NCBI RefSeq assembly: GCF_000737785.1
Contig: NZ_JPRO01000023.1
Coordinates: 25,757-89,756, forward strand
DNA: 64,000 nt
Reading direction: 5' to 3'
Origin: Chryseobacterium luteum
Lineage (GTDB): Bacteria > Bacteroidota > Bacteroidia > Flavobacteriales > Weeksellaceae
In this document: one piece after another, positions 32,644 through 41,204 of the stretch
Layout: every line of letters starts with the position of its first letter
Position numbering within the stretch: position 1 is the stretch's first letter
Program-made: the position numbers and the translations under genes
Notes under the pieces: generated by a model
Seen by the model: the letters and a program-made list of their open reading frames with translations, nothing else
What the model was told of the DNA's origin: nothing
Database searches by the model: none

Positions 32644-32839
32644 TTAAATTAATAACATGGATTTTAATTTTATCAATAGAAAGTGACTTTTGACTATTAA
32701 AAAAAACAATTCCAAATGACTTTACCCAAAATTTATAAATTTAATTTAATGATTTCTGTGGAGAATATTTGTGTTCTTCGTGTTTAAAAAACTGCTTCAA
32801 ATCATCAAAATTATTTATAATTAAAACTACCTTTACGTA

Positions 32840-34051
32840 ATGAAACGCTCCGGAACTGCAATATTACCTCTTCACTACGGAAAAGTCCCGCCCTGGCTTT
32901 ACGAGCGTATGTCTGTGCTCGGACTTTCAATCGTAGAAGTCATGTTGGCAGATTACGGGAAAGATGAGGTTCTCAAAAGATTGGCAGATCCATTCTGGTT
33001 TCAAAGTTTCGGTGCAGTAATGGGCATGGATTGGCATTCTTCAGGAATCACCACTTCTGTAATGGGATCATTGAAACAAAGCATCAATCCGAGATCTAAA
33101 GAACTTGGAATTTATATCTGCGGCGGAAAAGGAAGATTTTCCAAAGAAACACCAAATGAACTTCTTATCATCGCTGATAAAACAGGTTTAAACGGAACAG
33201 AGCTGGTCCGGGCAAGTAAGCTGTCTGCAAAAGTAGACAACACGGCAATTCAGGATGGTTATCAGTTGTATTTGCACAACTTTATCGTTTCAGACGAAGG
33301 AAATTGGGCAGTCGTACAACAGGGAATGAACGATGCAGACGGAACGGCAAGACGTTATCACTGGCATTCTGAAAATATGGAATCTTTTGTTGATGAGCCT
33401 CACAAAGGAATTCAGGGAATCAATCAGGGTCAGATCCTGAATTTGACGGCCAGTGAAGCCAAAGAAAGCAGAAAAGGAATTTTAGAAATTTCGCATACCA
33501 ATTCAGAAAAGATCATGCAGGATTTTGCCAATCTCATTTTACCTGCGCATCATGATGTGCGTGCTTCTGATGTCGATCTGAAAAAGCTGGGAACACTTCT
33601 CTACATGACCAGAGAAAACCAGCCCGCGAATTTTGAAGAACTGCTTTTACTGAAAGGAGTCGGTCCACGAACTTTACAAAGTCTGGCTTTGGTAAGCGAA
33701 GTCATTCACGGTGCTCCGTCAAGATTCAGAGATCCTGCAAGATTTTCCTTCGCTCATGGTGGAAAAGACGGGCATCCGTTTCCCGTTCCTATCAATGTTT
33801 ATGATGAAACGATTACTATTCTGCAAAAAGGAATCGAAAAATCAAAATTGGGAAATTCGGATAAATTAAAATCCATCAATAAACTTCATACGATCATTTC
33901 AGAAGCCGAGAAAAATTTTACTCCGGATTTTGACATCAATGACGTGATTGAAGAAGAACGCCAGAACTCATGGCGATTCGGCGGGAAAACAGTTTTTGGA
34001 GACGCTGAAAAACCTTCAAAACCAAAACCTATTCAGCTTTCGTTATTTTGA
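32840..34051 (+). CDS. DUF763 domain-containing protein
   Basis: A 403-residue protein starting MKRSGTAILPLHYGKVPPWLYERM, a signature of DUF763, found in archaea and bacteria. Family context elsewhere suggests a nucleic-acid role, and this protein contains GVGPRTLQSLALVSE (about 275-288), a helix-hairpin-helix-like DNA-binding motif. Other conserved blocks are MGMDWHSSGITTSV, GGKGRFSKETP and RRYHWHSE. Length is normal for the family. It is monocistronic, preceded by about 200 bases of spacer with a possible TACCTTTA box just before the ATG, and followed by a palindromic repeat element. Confidence 0.9.
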   Translation: MKRSGTAILPLHYGKVPPWLYERMSVLGLSIVEVMLADYGKDEVLKRLADPFWFQSFGAVMGMDWHSSGITTSVMGSLKQSINPRSKELGIYICGGKGRFSKETPNELLIIADKTGLNGTELVRASKLSAKVDNTAIQDGYQLYLHNFIVSDEGNWAVVQQGMNDADGTARRYHWHSENMESFVDEPHKGIQGINQGQILNLTASEAKESRKGILEISHTNSEKIMQDFANLILPAHHDVRASDVDLKKLGTLLYMTRENQPANFEELLLLKGVGPRTLQSLALVSEVIHGAPSRFRDPARFSFAHGGKDGHPFPVPINVYDETITILQKGIEKSKLGNSDKLKSINKLHTIISEAEKNFTPDFDINDVIEEERQNSWRFGGKTVFGDAEKPSKPKPIQLSLF

Positions 34052-34061
34052 TATAAAGCAG

Positions 34062-34182
34062 AACCACCCCTAATCCTTACATCAGCCAATCATCGTTTCT
34101 TATCAATGTCTGCCATTGAACTTTCGCCCATCCATTCCACTCCTTTGGAGGGGTGGCAAATCGTAGATTTGACGGGGTGGTT
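34062..34182. repeat. MITE-like palindromic element with AACCACCCC ends
   Basis: Perfect 9-bp inverted ends AACCACCCC (34062-34070) and GGGGTGGTT (34174-34182) enclose 103 bases that contain CCACTCCTTTGGAGGGGTGG and CAAATCGTAGATTTG hairpins. It is the only copy in the window. The stretch 34052-34337 holds nothing else. Confidence 0.6.
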
Positions 34183-34337
34183 GAAAAATTGTGTAGGTAT
34201 TCAGAAAGAATAGAAAAAAATTAATAATAGTATAGTAAAATAGAGTTTTTTTTATATATTTCATCAATTTGTTTACTTTTTTTTATTCCGGATTCGAATA
34301 AAAATTATATTTTTAAATCCTAAAAAAAACACTATTA

Positions 34338-34928
34338 ATGACCAGTAAATCCCTGGAAATCTGCTATGATTTTCCTTTTTTCCTACAGGAAGAGCTTGAA
34401 GAAATATTTCAGGCTCATGAAAAAATATCGTTCCAGAAAGGTGACAGTATTCTTGAAGAAGGAAAAACAGCCAACGAATACTATATCCTGGAAAAAGGTC
34501 TGGCCCGCTCATACGTCAATGACTTTAACGGAAATGAGGTAACCACTCACTTTTTTGCTGATAATGAGATTATTATTGAAGTATCGTCTCTTTTTCAGAG
34601 AATTCCATCCCAGGAAAATATAATCTGCATTACAGACTGTGAATGCTGGAAGTTTGATTATGATACATTTCAGGAACTCTTTCACAAAATACCCAACCTC
34701 CGGGAATGGGGCAGATCATGGATGTCCAAAGAGCTTTTTGCCTATAAACAGCGTTCTGTAGAAATGTTTACCCTTTCCGCTACCAGGCGTTATCTTAATC
34801 TTTTAGAGCAGAAGTCCAAGGTTGTCCAGTATGCACCTCTTAAGCAGGTCGCTTCCTATCTGGGCGTTACAGACACTTCCTTAAGCCGTATTCGCAAAGA
34901 AATTGTTTCCCATCCAAAGAAAAACTAA
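34338..34928 (+). CDS. Crp/Fnr-family transcriptional regulator
   Basis: A 196-residue regulator. The N-terminal cyclic-nucleotide-binding-like beta-roll covers about 10-125 (ISFQKGDSILEEGKTANEYYILEKGLARSY, FFADNEIIIEV). The C-terminal winged helix covers about 140-190 (SATRRYLNLLEQKS, LKQVASYLGVTDTSLSRIRKEI). This short form is common in Bacteroidota. The canonical Arg-Ser phosphate-binding pair of CRP is not evident, so the ligand may not be cAMP. It lies at the head of a run of small stress and detoxification genes and may regulate some of them, though the sequence does not show it. Confidence 0.88.
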   Translation: MTSKSLEICYDFPFFLQEELEEIFQAHEKISFQKGDSILEEGKTANEYYILEKGLARSYVNDFNGNEVTTHFFADNEIIIEVSSLFQRIPSQENIICITDCECWKFDYDTFQELFHKIPNLREWGRSWMSKELFAYKQRSVEMFTLSATRRYLNLLEQKSKVVQYAPLKQVASYLGVTDTSLSRIRKEIVSHPKKN

Positions 34929-35004
34929 ATCTTGTCTTATGGCAAGTTGATTTTCATGAAGGCTTGATAATTTTGGTTAAAAGTTTTAACTCAAAATAAT
35001 TACA

Positions 35005-35418
35005 ATGATGCAAGCCAACCAAATTTATGTCAACCTGCCTGTTAAAGATGTACAGAAAACGAAAGAGTTCTGGACCAGGCTGGGTTTTGAGATCAATGAA
35101 CAGTTTTCAGATAACAAAGCAGTCTGTGTCGTGATCAAGGAAGATACTATCTACGTCATGTTTCTTACCGAAGAATACTTTCAGACCTTTTCCGAAAGAC
35201 CTGTTCCAAAAGGAGATACAACACAGGTCCTTGTTTCTGTAGGTCTCAACAGCCGTGAAGAAGTGGATCAGGTAGTGAACGCAGCCGTGGAAAATGGAGC
35301 TTCCCAACACGAAGAGCCTCAGGATTACGGATGGATGTATCAGAATTCTTTTTGGGACTTAGACGGACATGGCTGGAATATCACGTTTGCCGATATGTCT
35401 CAAATGCCGGCTGAATAA
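35005..35418 (+). CDS. VOC-family protein
   Basis: A 137-residue single VOC domain (MMQANQIYVNLPVKDVQKTKEFWTRLGFEIN). The central HEEPQDYGWMYQNSFWDLDGHGWNI contains the C-terminal strand with the D-x-D-G-H motif common to PhnB/lactoylglutathione-lyase-like proteins of this group. ATG 35005 or 35008 could start it. The substrate is unknown. It is the first of several small genes, 76 bases after the Crp/Fnr gene, and is probably read with the DinB and hydrolase genes that follow. Confidence 0.85.
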   Translation: MMQANQIYVNLPVKDVQKTKEFWTRLGFEINEQFSDNKAVCVVIKEDTIYVMFLTEEYFQTFSERPVPKGDTTQVLVSVGLNSREEVDQVVNAAVENGASQHEEPQDYGWMYQNSFWDLDGHGWNITFADMSQMPAE

Positions 35419-35462
35419 AGATCCCAGTCTATCCTATGTGGCAATAACCACCATAAAATGAC

Positions 35463-35930
35463 ATGACCATGGAAACAAAATCAAACGATGTTGAAATAAT
35501 AAAAGTGCAGATATTCAGCAATTACAAAGTCATTTCAATGAATATCGACGGTATTACCCACGAAGAATCTATGATCTTCCCGAATGGTGAAGCCAATTGC
35601 ATGAACTGGATCCTTGGCCATTTAATTTACATAAGAAATGCATTCTTAAACGTTCTCGGTGAAGAATCAGTCTGGGACAGTGAAAAATTTTCATGTTACA
35701 ACAGAGGAGCGATTCCGCTTGAAAGAATTGATGAAATGATCACCTTTAAACAGCTGAAATCTTATCTGCAACAGTCCCAGGATAAACTGGAAGCAAAGCT
35801 TATTACTATGGAAAGCTTTAGCCCTGAAACAATTAATGATATTGCGACCTTATCCTTTCATGAAAACTATCATAGCGGACAATTGGGCTATCTCAGAAGA
35901 ATCTTAGGAAAACCCGGTGCTATAAAATAG
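35463..35930 (+). CDS. DinB-family protein
   Basis: A 155-residue four-helix-bundle protein of the DinB/YfiT superfamily of metal-dependent thiol-handling proteins. Conserved elements are CMNWILGHLIYIRNAFLNVLG (first metal-binding helix with His) and LSFHENYHSGQLGYLRRILGKPGAIK (the HxxxH motif and family-typical end). The ATG at 35463 or, 6 bases later, 35469 could start it. A second DinB gene follows at 36012. The spacer between them contains a short family A-like repeat fragment. Confidence 0.85.
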   Translation: MTMETKSNDVEIIKVQIFSNYKVISMNIDGITHEESMIFPNGEANCMNWILGHLIYIRNAFLNVLGEESVWDSEKFSCYNRGAIPLERIDEMITFKQLKSYLQQSQDKLEAKLITMESFSPETINDIATLSFHENYHSGQLGYLRRILGKPGAIK

Positions 35931-36011
35931 TGCTGAAAAAATCTGTGAAATCCTTATCATCTGCGGGAAAGAATAAATCTACAGATTATTAAAACAACTA
36001 AAAACAAATAA

Positions 36012-36536
36012 ATGGACACTCCAAAATCAAACAAAATAGAGATCGTTATTCCGGCTTACAGAATGCATTCTCAAAGCTTTCTCAATGTTCTGGACGGTAT
36101 TTCGGAACAAGATGCCCTGAAAAGAATTGAAGGAAAAACCAACCACATCATCTGGATGGCAGGAAACTTTGTCAATATGCGCTACAGTCTGGGCTGGGTT
36201 TTAGGAATTAAGGACGAGGACCCATATACCGATCTTTTCTTCCAGGGAAAGGCACTGGATGAAAATTACAACTATCCGGATTTAGATGAACTGAAGAAAA
36301 ATTTCCATGACATTTCACCAAAAGTATACCGTAAGCTTTTGGAGGTTACTGATGAAGAGTTGGATGAAATTTTCGAAATCGGAATGAATATTCCTTTCGT
36401 CCGTGAAACCAAACTTAATTTCACCGGAATGTGCATCGGCCGAGAGGATTATTTATGCGGGCAGATCGGTCTTATGAGAAGAATCCTGGGCTATCCCGGA
36501 ATGAAATATGACACAGATGAAAATCTAAAATATTGA
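36012..36536 (+). CDS. DinB-family protein
   Basis: A 174-residue DinB-superfamily protein, paralogous in plan to the preceding gene: THTIIWMAGNF-type helix (HIIWMAGNFVNMRYSLGWVLG) and GREDYLCGQIGLMRRILGYPGMKY at the end. The usual second His of the metal site is not obvious in the final helix (CIGREDYLCGQ), so it may be a non-metal variant. The next gene starts 3 bases after its stop, suggesting coupled translation with the alpha/beta hydrolase. Confidence 0.82.
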   Translation: MDTPKSNKIEIVIPAYRMHSQSFLNVLDGISEQDALKRIEGKTNHIIWMAGNFVNMRYSLGWVLGIKDEDPYTDLFFQGKALDENYNYPDLDELKKNFHDISPKVYRKLLEVTDEELDEIFEIGMNIPFVRETKLNFTGMCIGREDYLCGQIGLMRRILGYPGMKYDTDENLKY

Positions 36537-36539
36537 TCA

Positions 36540-37316
36540 ATGGAACCTAAGGAAAAAGGCTATAAGAATGTCAATGGCATCAGCATGTACTACGAAATCT
36601 ATGGTTCCGGAAAACCTCTGATACTCATTCATGGAGGTGGCTCCTCGATTTTATTTGATTTTAAAGAAATAATCTCACGGCTTGAAAACCAGTTTCAGCT
36701 GATAGGAATTGATCTGCAAAATCATGGCATGACAGATCATCGCGACATTCCTGAAACCTTTGAGCAGGATGCCCATGATGTAGCCGCTTTTTTAAAAGAG
36801 CTTCATATCTGGAAAGCTTCATTCTGGGGATTCAGCAACGGAGGAAATACCGTGATGCAGATTGCCTGTCTTTATCCTGAAATAACAGAAAAGCTCATCA
36901 TTGCATCTTCATTTTACAAAAGAAGCGGAATGATCGACGGCTTTTTCGAAAGCATGGCAGATATTACTCTGGAATCAATGCCCGAACCCCTTAAAGTCAA
37001 TTTTCTTAATCTGAATCCTGATTTTTCAAAACTTGAAAACCTGTTTGATAAAGACAGCCAAAGGATGCAGACCTTTCAAGACTGGGATGAGACCATATTA
37101 ACATCCATACAGGCTCCTGCATTATTCATAAGCGGAGACAAAGATGTGATGAAGCCTGAGCATACCGTGGAAATGTGGCGTCTGGTCCCCGGAGCTCAGC
37201 TCATGATCCTTCCGGCAGGCCACGGCTCCTATATGATGGCAGATTTGGAAGGAAATACAGACTCCGGTCTGATCAACCTTACAGTAAATGAGGTGGTCAA
37301 ATTTTTAAACCATTAA
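36540..37316 (+). CDS. Alpha/beta-fold hydrolase
   Basis: A 258-residue hydrolase. The oxyanion region LILIHGGGSS is at about 31-40, the nucleophile elbow GFSNGGN at about 99-105 (Ser101), the acid residue in FISGDKDVMKPEH and the catalytic His in LPAGHGSYM near the end. There is no signal peptide, so it is cytosolic. The substrate is not predictable; the family includes esterases, peptidases and C-C hydrolases. It is tightly linked to the upstream DinB gene. A family A element follows at 37442. Confidence 0.88.
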   Translation: MEPKEKGYKNVNGISMYYEIYGSGKPLILIHGGGSSILFDFKEIISRLENQFQLIGIDLQNHGMTDHRDIPETFEQDAHDVAAFLKELHIWKASFWGFSNGGNTVMQIACLYPEITEKLIIASSFYKRSGMIDGFFESMADITLESMPEPLKVNFLNLNPDFSKLENLFDKDSQRMQTFQDWDETILTSIQAPALFISGDKDVMKPEHTVEMWRLVPGAQLMILPAGHGSYMMADLEGNTDSGLINLTVNEVVKFLNH

Positions 37317-37441
37317 GATCACTTGAAGATTTTAAGTTCAGTTAAGATAGCTCCTATTGATCTTTAAGTTTAGCACCCAACTATTATTAATGTTCTTAAC
37401 CGCTTAATCAACCTTAATAGTTCAATTAAAACTTACACTTA

Positions 37442-37558
37442 GAGCCTGTTTAAAGAAAAATATTCCTCTTGCAGATGAAGGAAATTATGCAGATTTATTT
37501 TAGTGATAAAAATCTGCAATCTGCCAGATCAGCGAGATTTTAAAAATTTAAACAGCCT
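37442..37558. repeat. MITE-like element, family A
   Basis: The ends GAGCCTGTTTAAAG and AAATTTAAACAGCCT are inverted repeats and CTTA flanks both sides (37438-37441, 37559-37562). The interior has GCAGATTT and AATCTGC blocks that can pair. It ends 33 bases before the next gene. Confidence 0.7.
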
Positions 37559-37591
37559 CTTAATTAACAATAACATTAAAAATTAAAAATC

Positions 37592-38023
37592 ATGGCTAAA
37601 TTAAATCCGTACCTAAATTTTGACGGGAAAGCAGAAGAAGCTTTCAATTTTTACAAATCCGTTTTCGGGGGAGAATTCCTCGGTGAAATTCATAAAATGG
37701 GAAACGCTCCGGGAACTGAAAATTTATCAGAAGAAGAGAAAAACAGGGTAATGCACATCGCATTGCCAGTAGGAAAAGACCTTCTGATGGCTTCGGATAT
37801 TGTTCCAAGCTTCGGGCAAACTCTTACCATGGGAAATAATAATTATGTTTCAGTTTTCCCGGAATCCAAAGAAGAGGCAGACAGGCTTTTCAAGGGTCTT
37901 TCTGAAGGAGGCAGCATTGAAATGCCGATTGAAGACCAGTTTTGGGGAGATTATTTCGGAAGCTTTCAGGATAAATACGGGGTTCATTGGATGGTGAACT
38001 ATAATGAGGAATACACAAAATAA
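37592..38023 (+). CDS. VOC-family protein, PhnB type
   Basis: A 143-residue protein of the PhnB-like VOC subgroup: NPYLNFDGKAEEAFNFYKSVFGGEF at the start, DLLMASDIVP, and WGDYFGSFQDKYGVHWMVNY at the end are all signature blocks. It is widespread in Chryseobacterium. The substrate is unknown. It starts just after a family A element and ends before a weak terminator hairpin at 38049. Confidence 0.92.
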   Translation: MAKLNPYLNFDGKAEEAFNFYKSVFGGEFLGEIHKMGNAPGTENLSEEEKNRVMHIALPVGKDLLMASDIVPSFGQTLTMGNNNYVSVFPESKEEADRLFKGLSEGGSIEMPIEDQFWGDYFGSFQDKYGVHWMVNYNEEYTK

Positions 38024-38048
38024 TCCTATATTTAACTGACTTATTCAG

Positions 38049-38073
38049 GGCAGTTCAACCCGGACTGCCTTTT
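38049..38073 (+). terminator. Possible weak terminator
   Basis: A short stem GGCAGT/ACTGCC with a 9-base loop is followed by TTTTACTT. Confidence 0.45.
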
Positions 38074-38099
38074 ACTTAAAAATTTAAAAAATAAAAAAG

Positions 38100-38513
38100 A
38101 TGGATCCAATTAAGATAGATATCACAATTTTAGCCCCGGTGGACAAGGTTTGGAAGTATTTTAATGAACCTGAACATATCACGAAATGGAATTTTGCCCA
38201 TGAAACCTGGCATTGTCCCAGTTCAGAAAATGATGTAAGAGTAGGAGGGAAATTTAAAACCAGAATGGAAGCGAAAGATAAAAGCTTCGGTTTTGACTTG
38301 GAAGGAACCTATGATGAAGTAATCCCGAATGCCAAAATCAAATATCATCTCGAGGACGCGCGGAGCGTTGAAATCATTTTTGATAAAATAGACGAAAACA
38401 CCACCAGGGTTACCGAAATATTTGATCCCGAAAAACAGAATTCCGTGGAAATGCAGCGGGATGGCTGGTATGCTATCCTCAATAATTTTCACAAATATGT
38501 TGAAAATAACTAA
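38100..38513 (+). CDS. SRPBCC-family protein
   Basis: A 137-residue START/Bet v1-like ligand-binding protein of the AHSA1-like type (MDPIKIDITILAPVDKVWKYFNEPEHITKWN; VGGKFKTRMEAKDKSFGFDLEGTYDEVIPN; ARSVEIIFD; WYAILNNFHKYVEN). It binds hydrophobic ligands or acts on stress-related targets; the function is not known. Two further SRPBCC genes follow at 40754 and 41205. The RNA polymerase alpha-C-terminal-like gene starts 17 bases downstream. Confidence 0.9.
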   Translation: MDPIKIDITILAPVDKVWKYFNEPEHITKWNFAHETWHCPSSENDVRVGGKFKTRMEAKDKSFGFDLEGTYDEVIPNAKIKYHLEDARSVEIIFDKIDENTTRVTEIFDPEKQNSVEMQRDGWYAILNNFHKYVENN

Positions 38514-38530
38514 AACACTCATCTTCAGTC

Positions 38531-38797
38531 ATGATAAATCTGGTCATAATGGCAAAATGTTTAAGCTCCATTTATGCTGTTAATCATGTCGTTAAAAGTA
38601 ATAATTTCCTGTCCGGTATTATTGCAGCACCGGCAAGAAGAGCTTTAGAAAGAGAAAAAATAGACTCTCTTGAAAAACTTTCGGGCTATTCTGAAAAAGA
38701 GATCATGAAACTTCATGGCTTTGGAAGAAATGCCATGGAAAAGCTTAAAAATCATATGAAAGAACACCAGGTTTCTTTCAGAAATGAATTATTGTAA
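38531..38797 (+). CDS. Small RNA-polymerase-alpha-CTD-like helix-hairpin-helix protein
   Basis: An 88-residue protein whose C-terminal 55 residues (ARRALEREKIDSLEKLSGYS, then EKEIMKLHGFGRNAMEKLK) match the pattern of the C-terminal domain of RNA polymerase alpha: L-x-x-x-I-x-T/S-L-x-x-L, then G-x-G-x-x-A-x-x-x-L. That domain contacts DNA UP elements and activators. Here it stands alone without the N-terminal assembly domain. An alternative start is the Met at residue 7 (MAKCLSSIYA). It is probably co-transcribed with the SRPBCC gene. Confidence 0.7.
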   Translation: MINLVIMAKCLSSIYAVNHVVKSNNFLSGIIAAPARRALEREKIDSLEKLSGYSEKEIMKLHGFGRNAMEKLKNHMKEHQVSFRNELL

Positions 38798-38877
38798 ATC
38801 CCGGATACTTCGTCATTACAGACTGCTTTTTGTCCGCAATGATCGATAAAACTATTTTTTACCTAAAATTTAATACT

Positions 38878-39744
38878 ATGAATAACGATATTTTCCCATG
38901 TCTGTGGTTCGACACAGAATCCAAAGAGGCTGCAGAATTTTACTGCGGAGTTTTTGACGGAAAGATCACAGCAGATACCCCCGTTGTCATGAACATTGAT
39001 CTGTTCGGGCAAAAACTAATGCTGCTCAACGGAGGACCTCATTTTAAAAAGAATGCTTCAGTCTCCTTTATGGTGATCTGCAAAACAGAAGATGAGGTAC
39101 AGCAGTACTGGGATAAGCTGATACAGGGAGGAATTCCCCTCATGGCTCTCGATTCCTATTCCTGGAGCAGGAAATATGGCTGGGTGCAGGACAAATATGG
39201 AGTGACCTGGCAGCTGTTTTTAGGAGACAAACCGGAATCCCAGAAAATCATTCCTACCCTGATGTTCATTCATCAGAATAACGGGAAAGCAATGGAAGCT
39301 ATGGAATTTTATACCCGGACATTTCCTGATTCCGGCATTGGAAATATCCTGAAATATGGTGACGGAGGAGAAGGACATCCTATATCCGAACCGGCTGAAA
39401 ATATACAGCATGCCCATTTTACTATTGATGGCTACAGCTTTTTCTGCATGGATAATTCTTATGACCATCAGTTCGATTTCAATGAAGGAATTTCTATCGT
39501 GATCATGACGGATGACCAGGTACAGACCGATCATCTTTGGAATACTCTTGTTTCAGAAGGCGGAAGAGAAAGCATGTGCGGCTGGCTGAAAGACAGGTAT
39601 GGAATGAGCTGGCAGATCGTTCCGAAGAGACTCATTCAGCTGATGAACGATTCCGATCAGCAAAAAGCCCAAAAAGTAGTACAGGCTATGATGAAAATGC
39701 AGAAGATCGTTATTGAGGATCTGGAAGAGGCTTATCATTCTTAA
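38878..39744 (+). CDS. Two-domain VOC-family protein, PhnB type
   Basis: A 288-residue protein with two tandem PhnB-like VOC domains (about 1-118 and 125-260). The ATG at 38878 (MNNDIFPCLWFDTESKEAAEFYCGVF) is preferred to one 48 bases upstream. The first domain ends YGWVQDKYGVTWQLF and the second CGWLKDRYGMSWQIVP, both typical closing strands. A helical tail follows, ending EDLEEAYHS. The substrate is unknown. It is one of several VOC proteins in this run. Confidence 0.88.
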   Translation: MNNDIFPCLWFDTESKEAAEFYCGVFDGKITADTPVVMNIDLFGQKLMLLNGGPHFKKNASVSFMVICKTEDEVQQYWDKLIQGGIPLMALDSYSWSRKYGWVQDKYGVTWQLFLGDKPESQKIIPTLMFIHQNNGKAMEAMEFYTRTFPDSGIGNILKYGDGGEGHPISEPAENIQHAHFTIDGYSFFCMDNSYDHQFDFNEGISIVIMTDDQVQTDHLWNTLVSEGGRESMCGWLKDRYGMSWQIVPKRLIQLMNDSDQQKAQKVVQAMMKMQKIVIEDLEEAYHS

Positions 39745-39816
39745 TAGACCGGTTTGCTGTTGTGTCTTTCAGTTTTCGGCTTGCTGTTTGATGGAGTTTA
39801 AATAAAAGATTTGCTT

Positions 39817-40650
39817 ATGAAAACACAGAACAGATCACAATCCAAATCAAAAGTTCCAAAAGAAGGGCTCTTTCCGGAGATCATGCGTAAAGATTACCAG
39901 GGAAGCGGGAAACTCAAAGGAAAAAAAGCTGTTATTTCAGGAGGAGACAGCGGAATAGGGCAGGCTGTAGCCGTTCACTTTTCAAGAGAAGGCGCAGATG
40001 TTGCGGTCATTTATAAAGAAAGCGACGATGATGCCAAAGAAACAAAACGGCTGGTTGAAGAAGAAGGTCGGCAATGCACCCTCATAAAGGGCGATCTCAC
40101 GAAAAAAGCATTCAGAGCAAAATGCCTGGAAAAGATAAAAAAAGACTGGAAGAACCTGGATGTCCTGGTCAATAATGCAGGAATTCATACCTCCAAAAAC
40201 AGCCTCGAAAAGATCTCTGATGATCAGATTCAGGAAACGTTTAACACCAATATTATTTCCATGATTTCTTTTACGAGAGACTTTTTACCGTTAATAGGTG
40301 AAGGGGGCCGGATTATCTGCACAACATCTGTGACGGCATATAGAGGAAGCGATCACCTGATTGACTATGCAGCTACCAAAGGTGCGATTCTATCTTTTAT
40401 CCGTTCCCTTTCAACCAATCTTGCCGAAAAGAAAATTTTGGTCAACGGAATTGCTCCCGGACCTATATGGACACCTCTTGTGAAAGAAGCTTTTGACGAT
40501 CTTTCAACATTTGGAAAAGATACACCGCTGAAGCGGGCCGGACAGCCCTCAGAAGTGGCACCGGCTTATGTTTTCCTTGCCTCTAAAGATGCAGATTATA
40601 TCACAGGAGAGGTAATTCACATCAATGGAGGAGATTTTGTAGGAGGCTAG
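39817..40650 (+). CDS. SDR-family oxidoreductase (general stress type)
   Basis: A 277-residue short-chain dehydrogenase of the YdaD/YhdF-like group with a polar N-terminal extension (SQSKSKVPKEGLFPE). The cofactor motif is ISGGDSGIGQAV at about 40-51, and VLVNNAGIH and the active-site DYAATKGAI (Tyr and Lys) follow, with the closing SKDADYITGEVIHINGGDFVGG. The ATG at 39817 is chosen over the TTG six bases upstream. It is probably NADP(H)-dependent, and the substrate is unknown. Homologs elsewhere belong to general-stress regulons. Confidence 0.9.
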   Translation: MKTQNRSQSKSKVPKEGLFPEIMRKDYQGSGKLKGKKAVISGGDSGIGQAVAVHFSREGADVAVIYKESDDDAKETKRLVEEEGRQCTLIKGDLTKKAFRAKCLEKIKKDWKNLDVLVNNAGIHTSKNSLEKISDDQIQETFNTNIISMISFTRDFLPLIGEGGRIICTTSVTAYRGSDHLIDYAATKGAILSFIRSLSTNLAEKKILVNGIAPGPIWTPLVKEAFDDLSTFGKDTPLKRAGQPSEVAPAYVFLASKDADYITGEVIHINGGDFVGG

Positions 40651-40753
40651 AAAGAATTAACAGAAATTAGAAATTATGTTAGAAGGCCTAAACTTAATGA
40701 TCTGAAAACTAACATCTAATTTCTGACAATTTAATATTTAATATAAAAAAACA

Positions 40754-41182
40754 ATGCATAAATTATTTTTTGAGATTCAAATTGATGCCCCGCCTGAAAG
40801 AGTTTGGGATGTGCTCTGGAGCGATATTACTTACAGGCAGTGGACAACAGCATTTACCGAAGGTTCCTTCTAAATGGGAACTTTTGAAGAAGGAAGCATT
40901 ATGAAATTTTTTGATCCCCATAATAACGGAATGTATAGCCGTGTGGAAAAAAATATATCCGGGAAAGAAATGAAGTTTCTGCATCTCGGAGAAATTTATG
41001 ATGGTGTAGAGACTGAACGGGACTGGGGTGATGCCACGGAAGATTATATTTTAGAAGAAACATCAACAGGGACAATATTGAAAATTGAAATTCAGACATC
41101 TGAAGAATTTAAAGAATTTTTTGAAGAAAAATTTCCAACCGCTTTGGGAATTGTGAAAAATCTTTCGGAAAATCAATTGTAA
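40754..41182 (+). pseudogene. SRPBCC-family gene interrupted by an in-frame TAA
   Basis: The frame from ATG 40754 (MHKLFFEIQIDAPPERVWDV) reads through 39 codons of clear SRPBCC sequence, stops at TAA 40871-40873, and continues in the same frame from ATG 40874 to 41182 with the rest of the domain (MGTFEEGSIMKFFDP ... IVKNLSENQL). The neighbour at 41205-41648 has the same domain uninterrupted, with a Lys/Met pair where the stop falls here. One base change would account for it. TAAATG would allow re-initiation, so two half-proteins could still be made. A sequencing error is possible. Confidence 0.8.
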
Positions 41183-41204
41183 ACAAAAAAAAACTACAAA
41201 AAAT

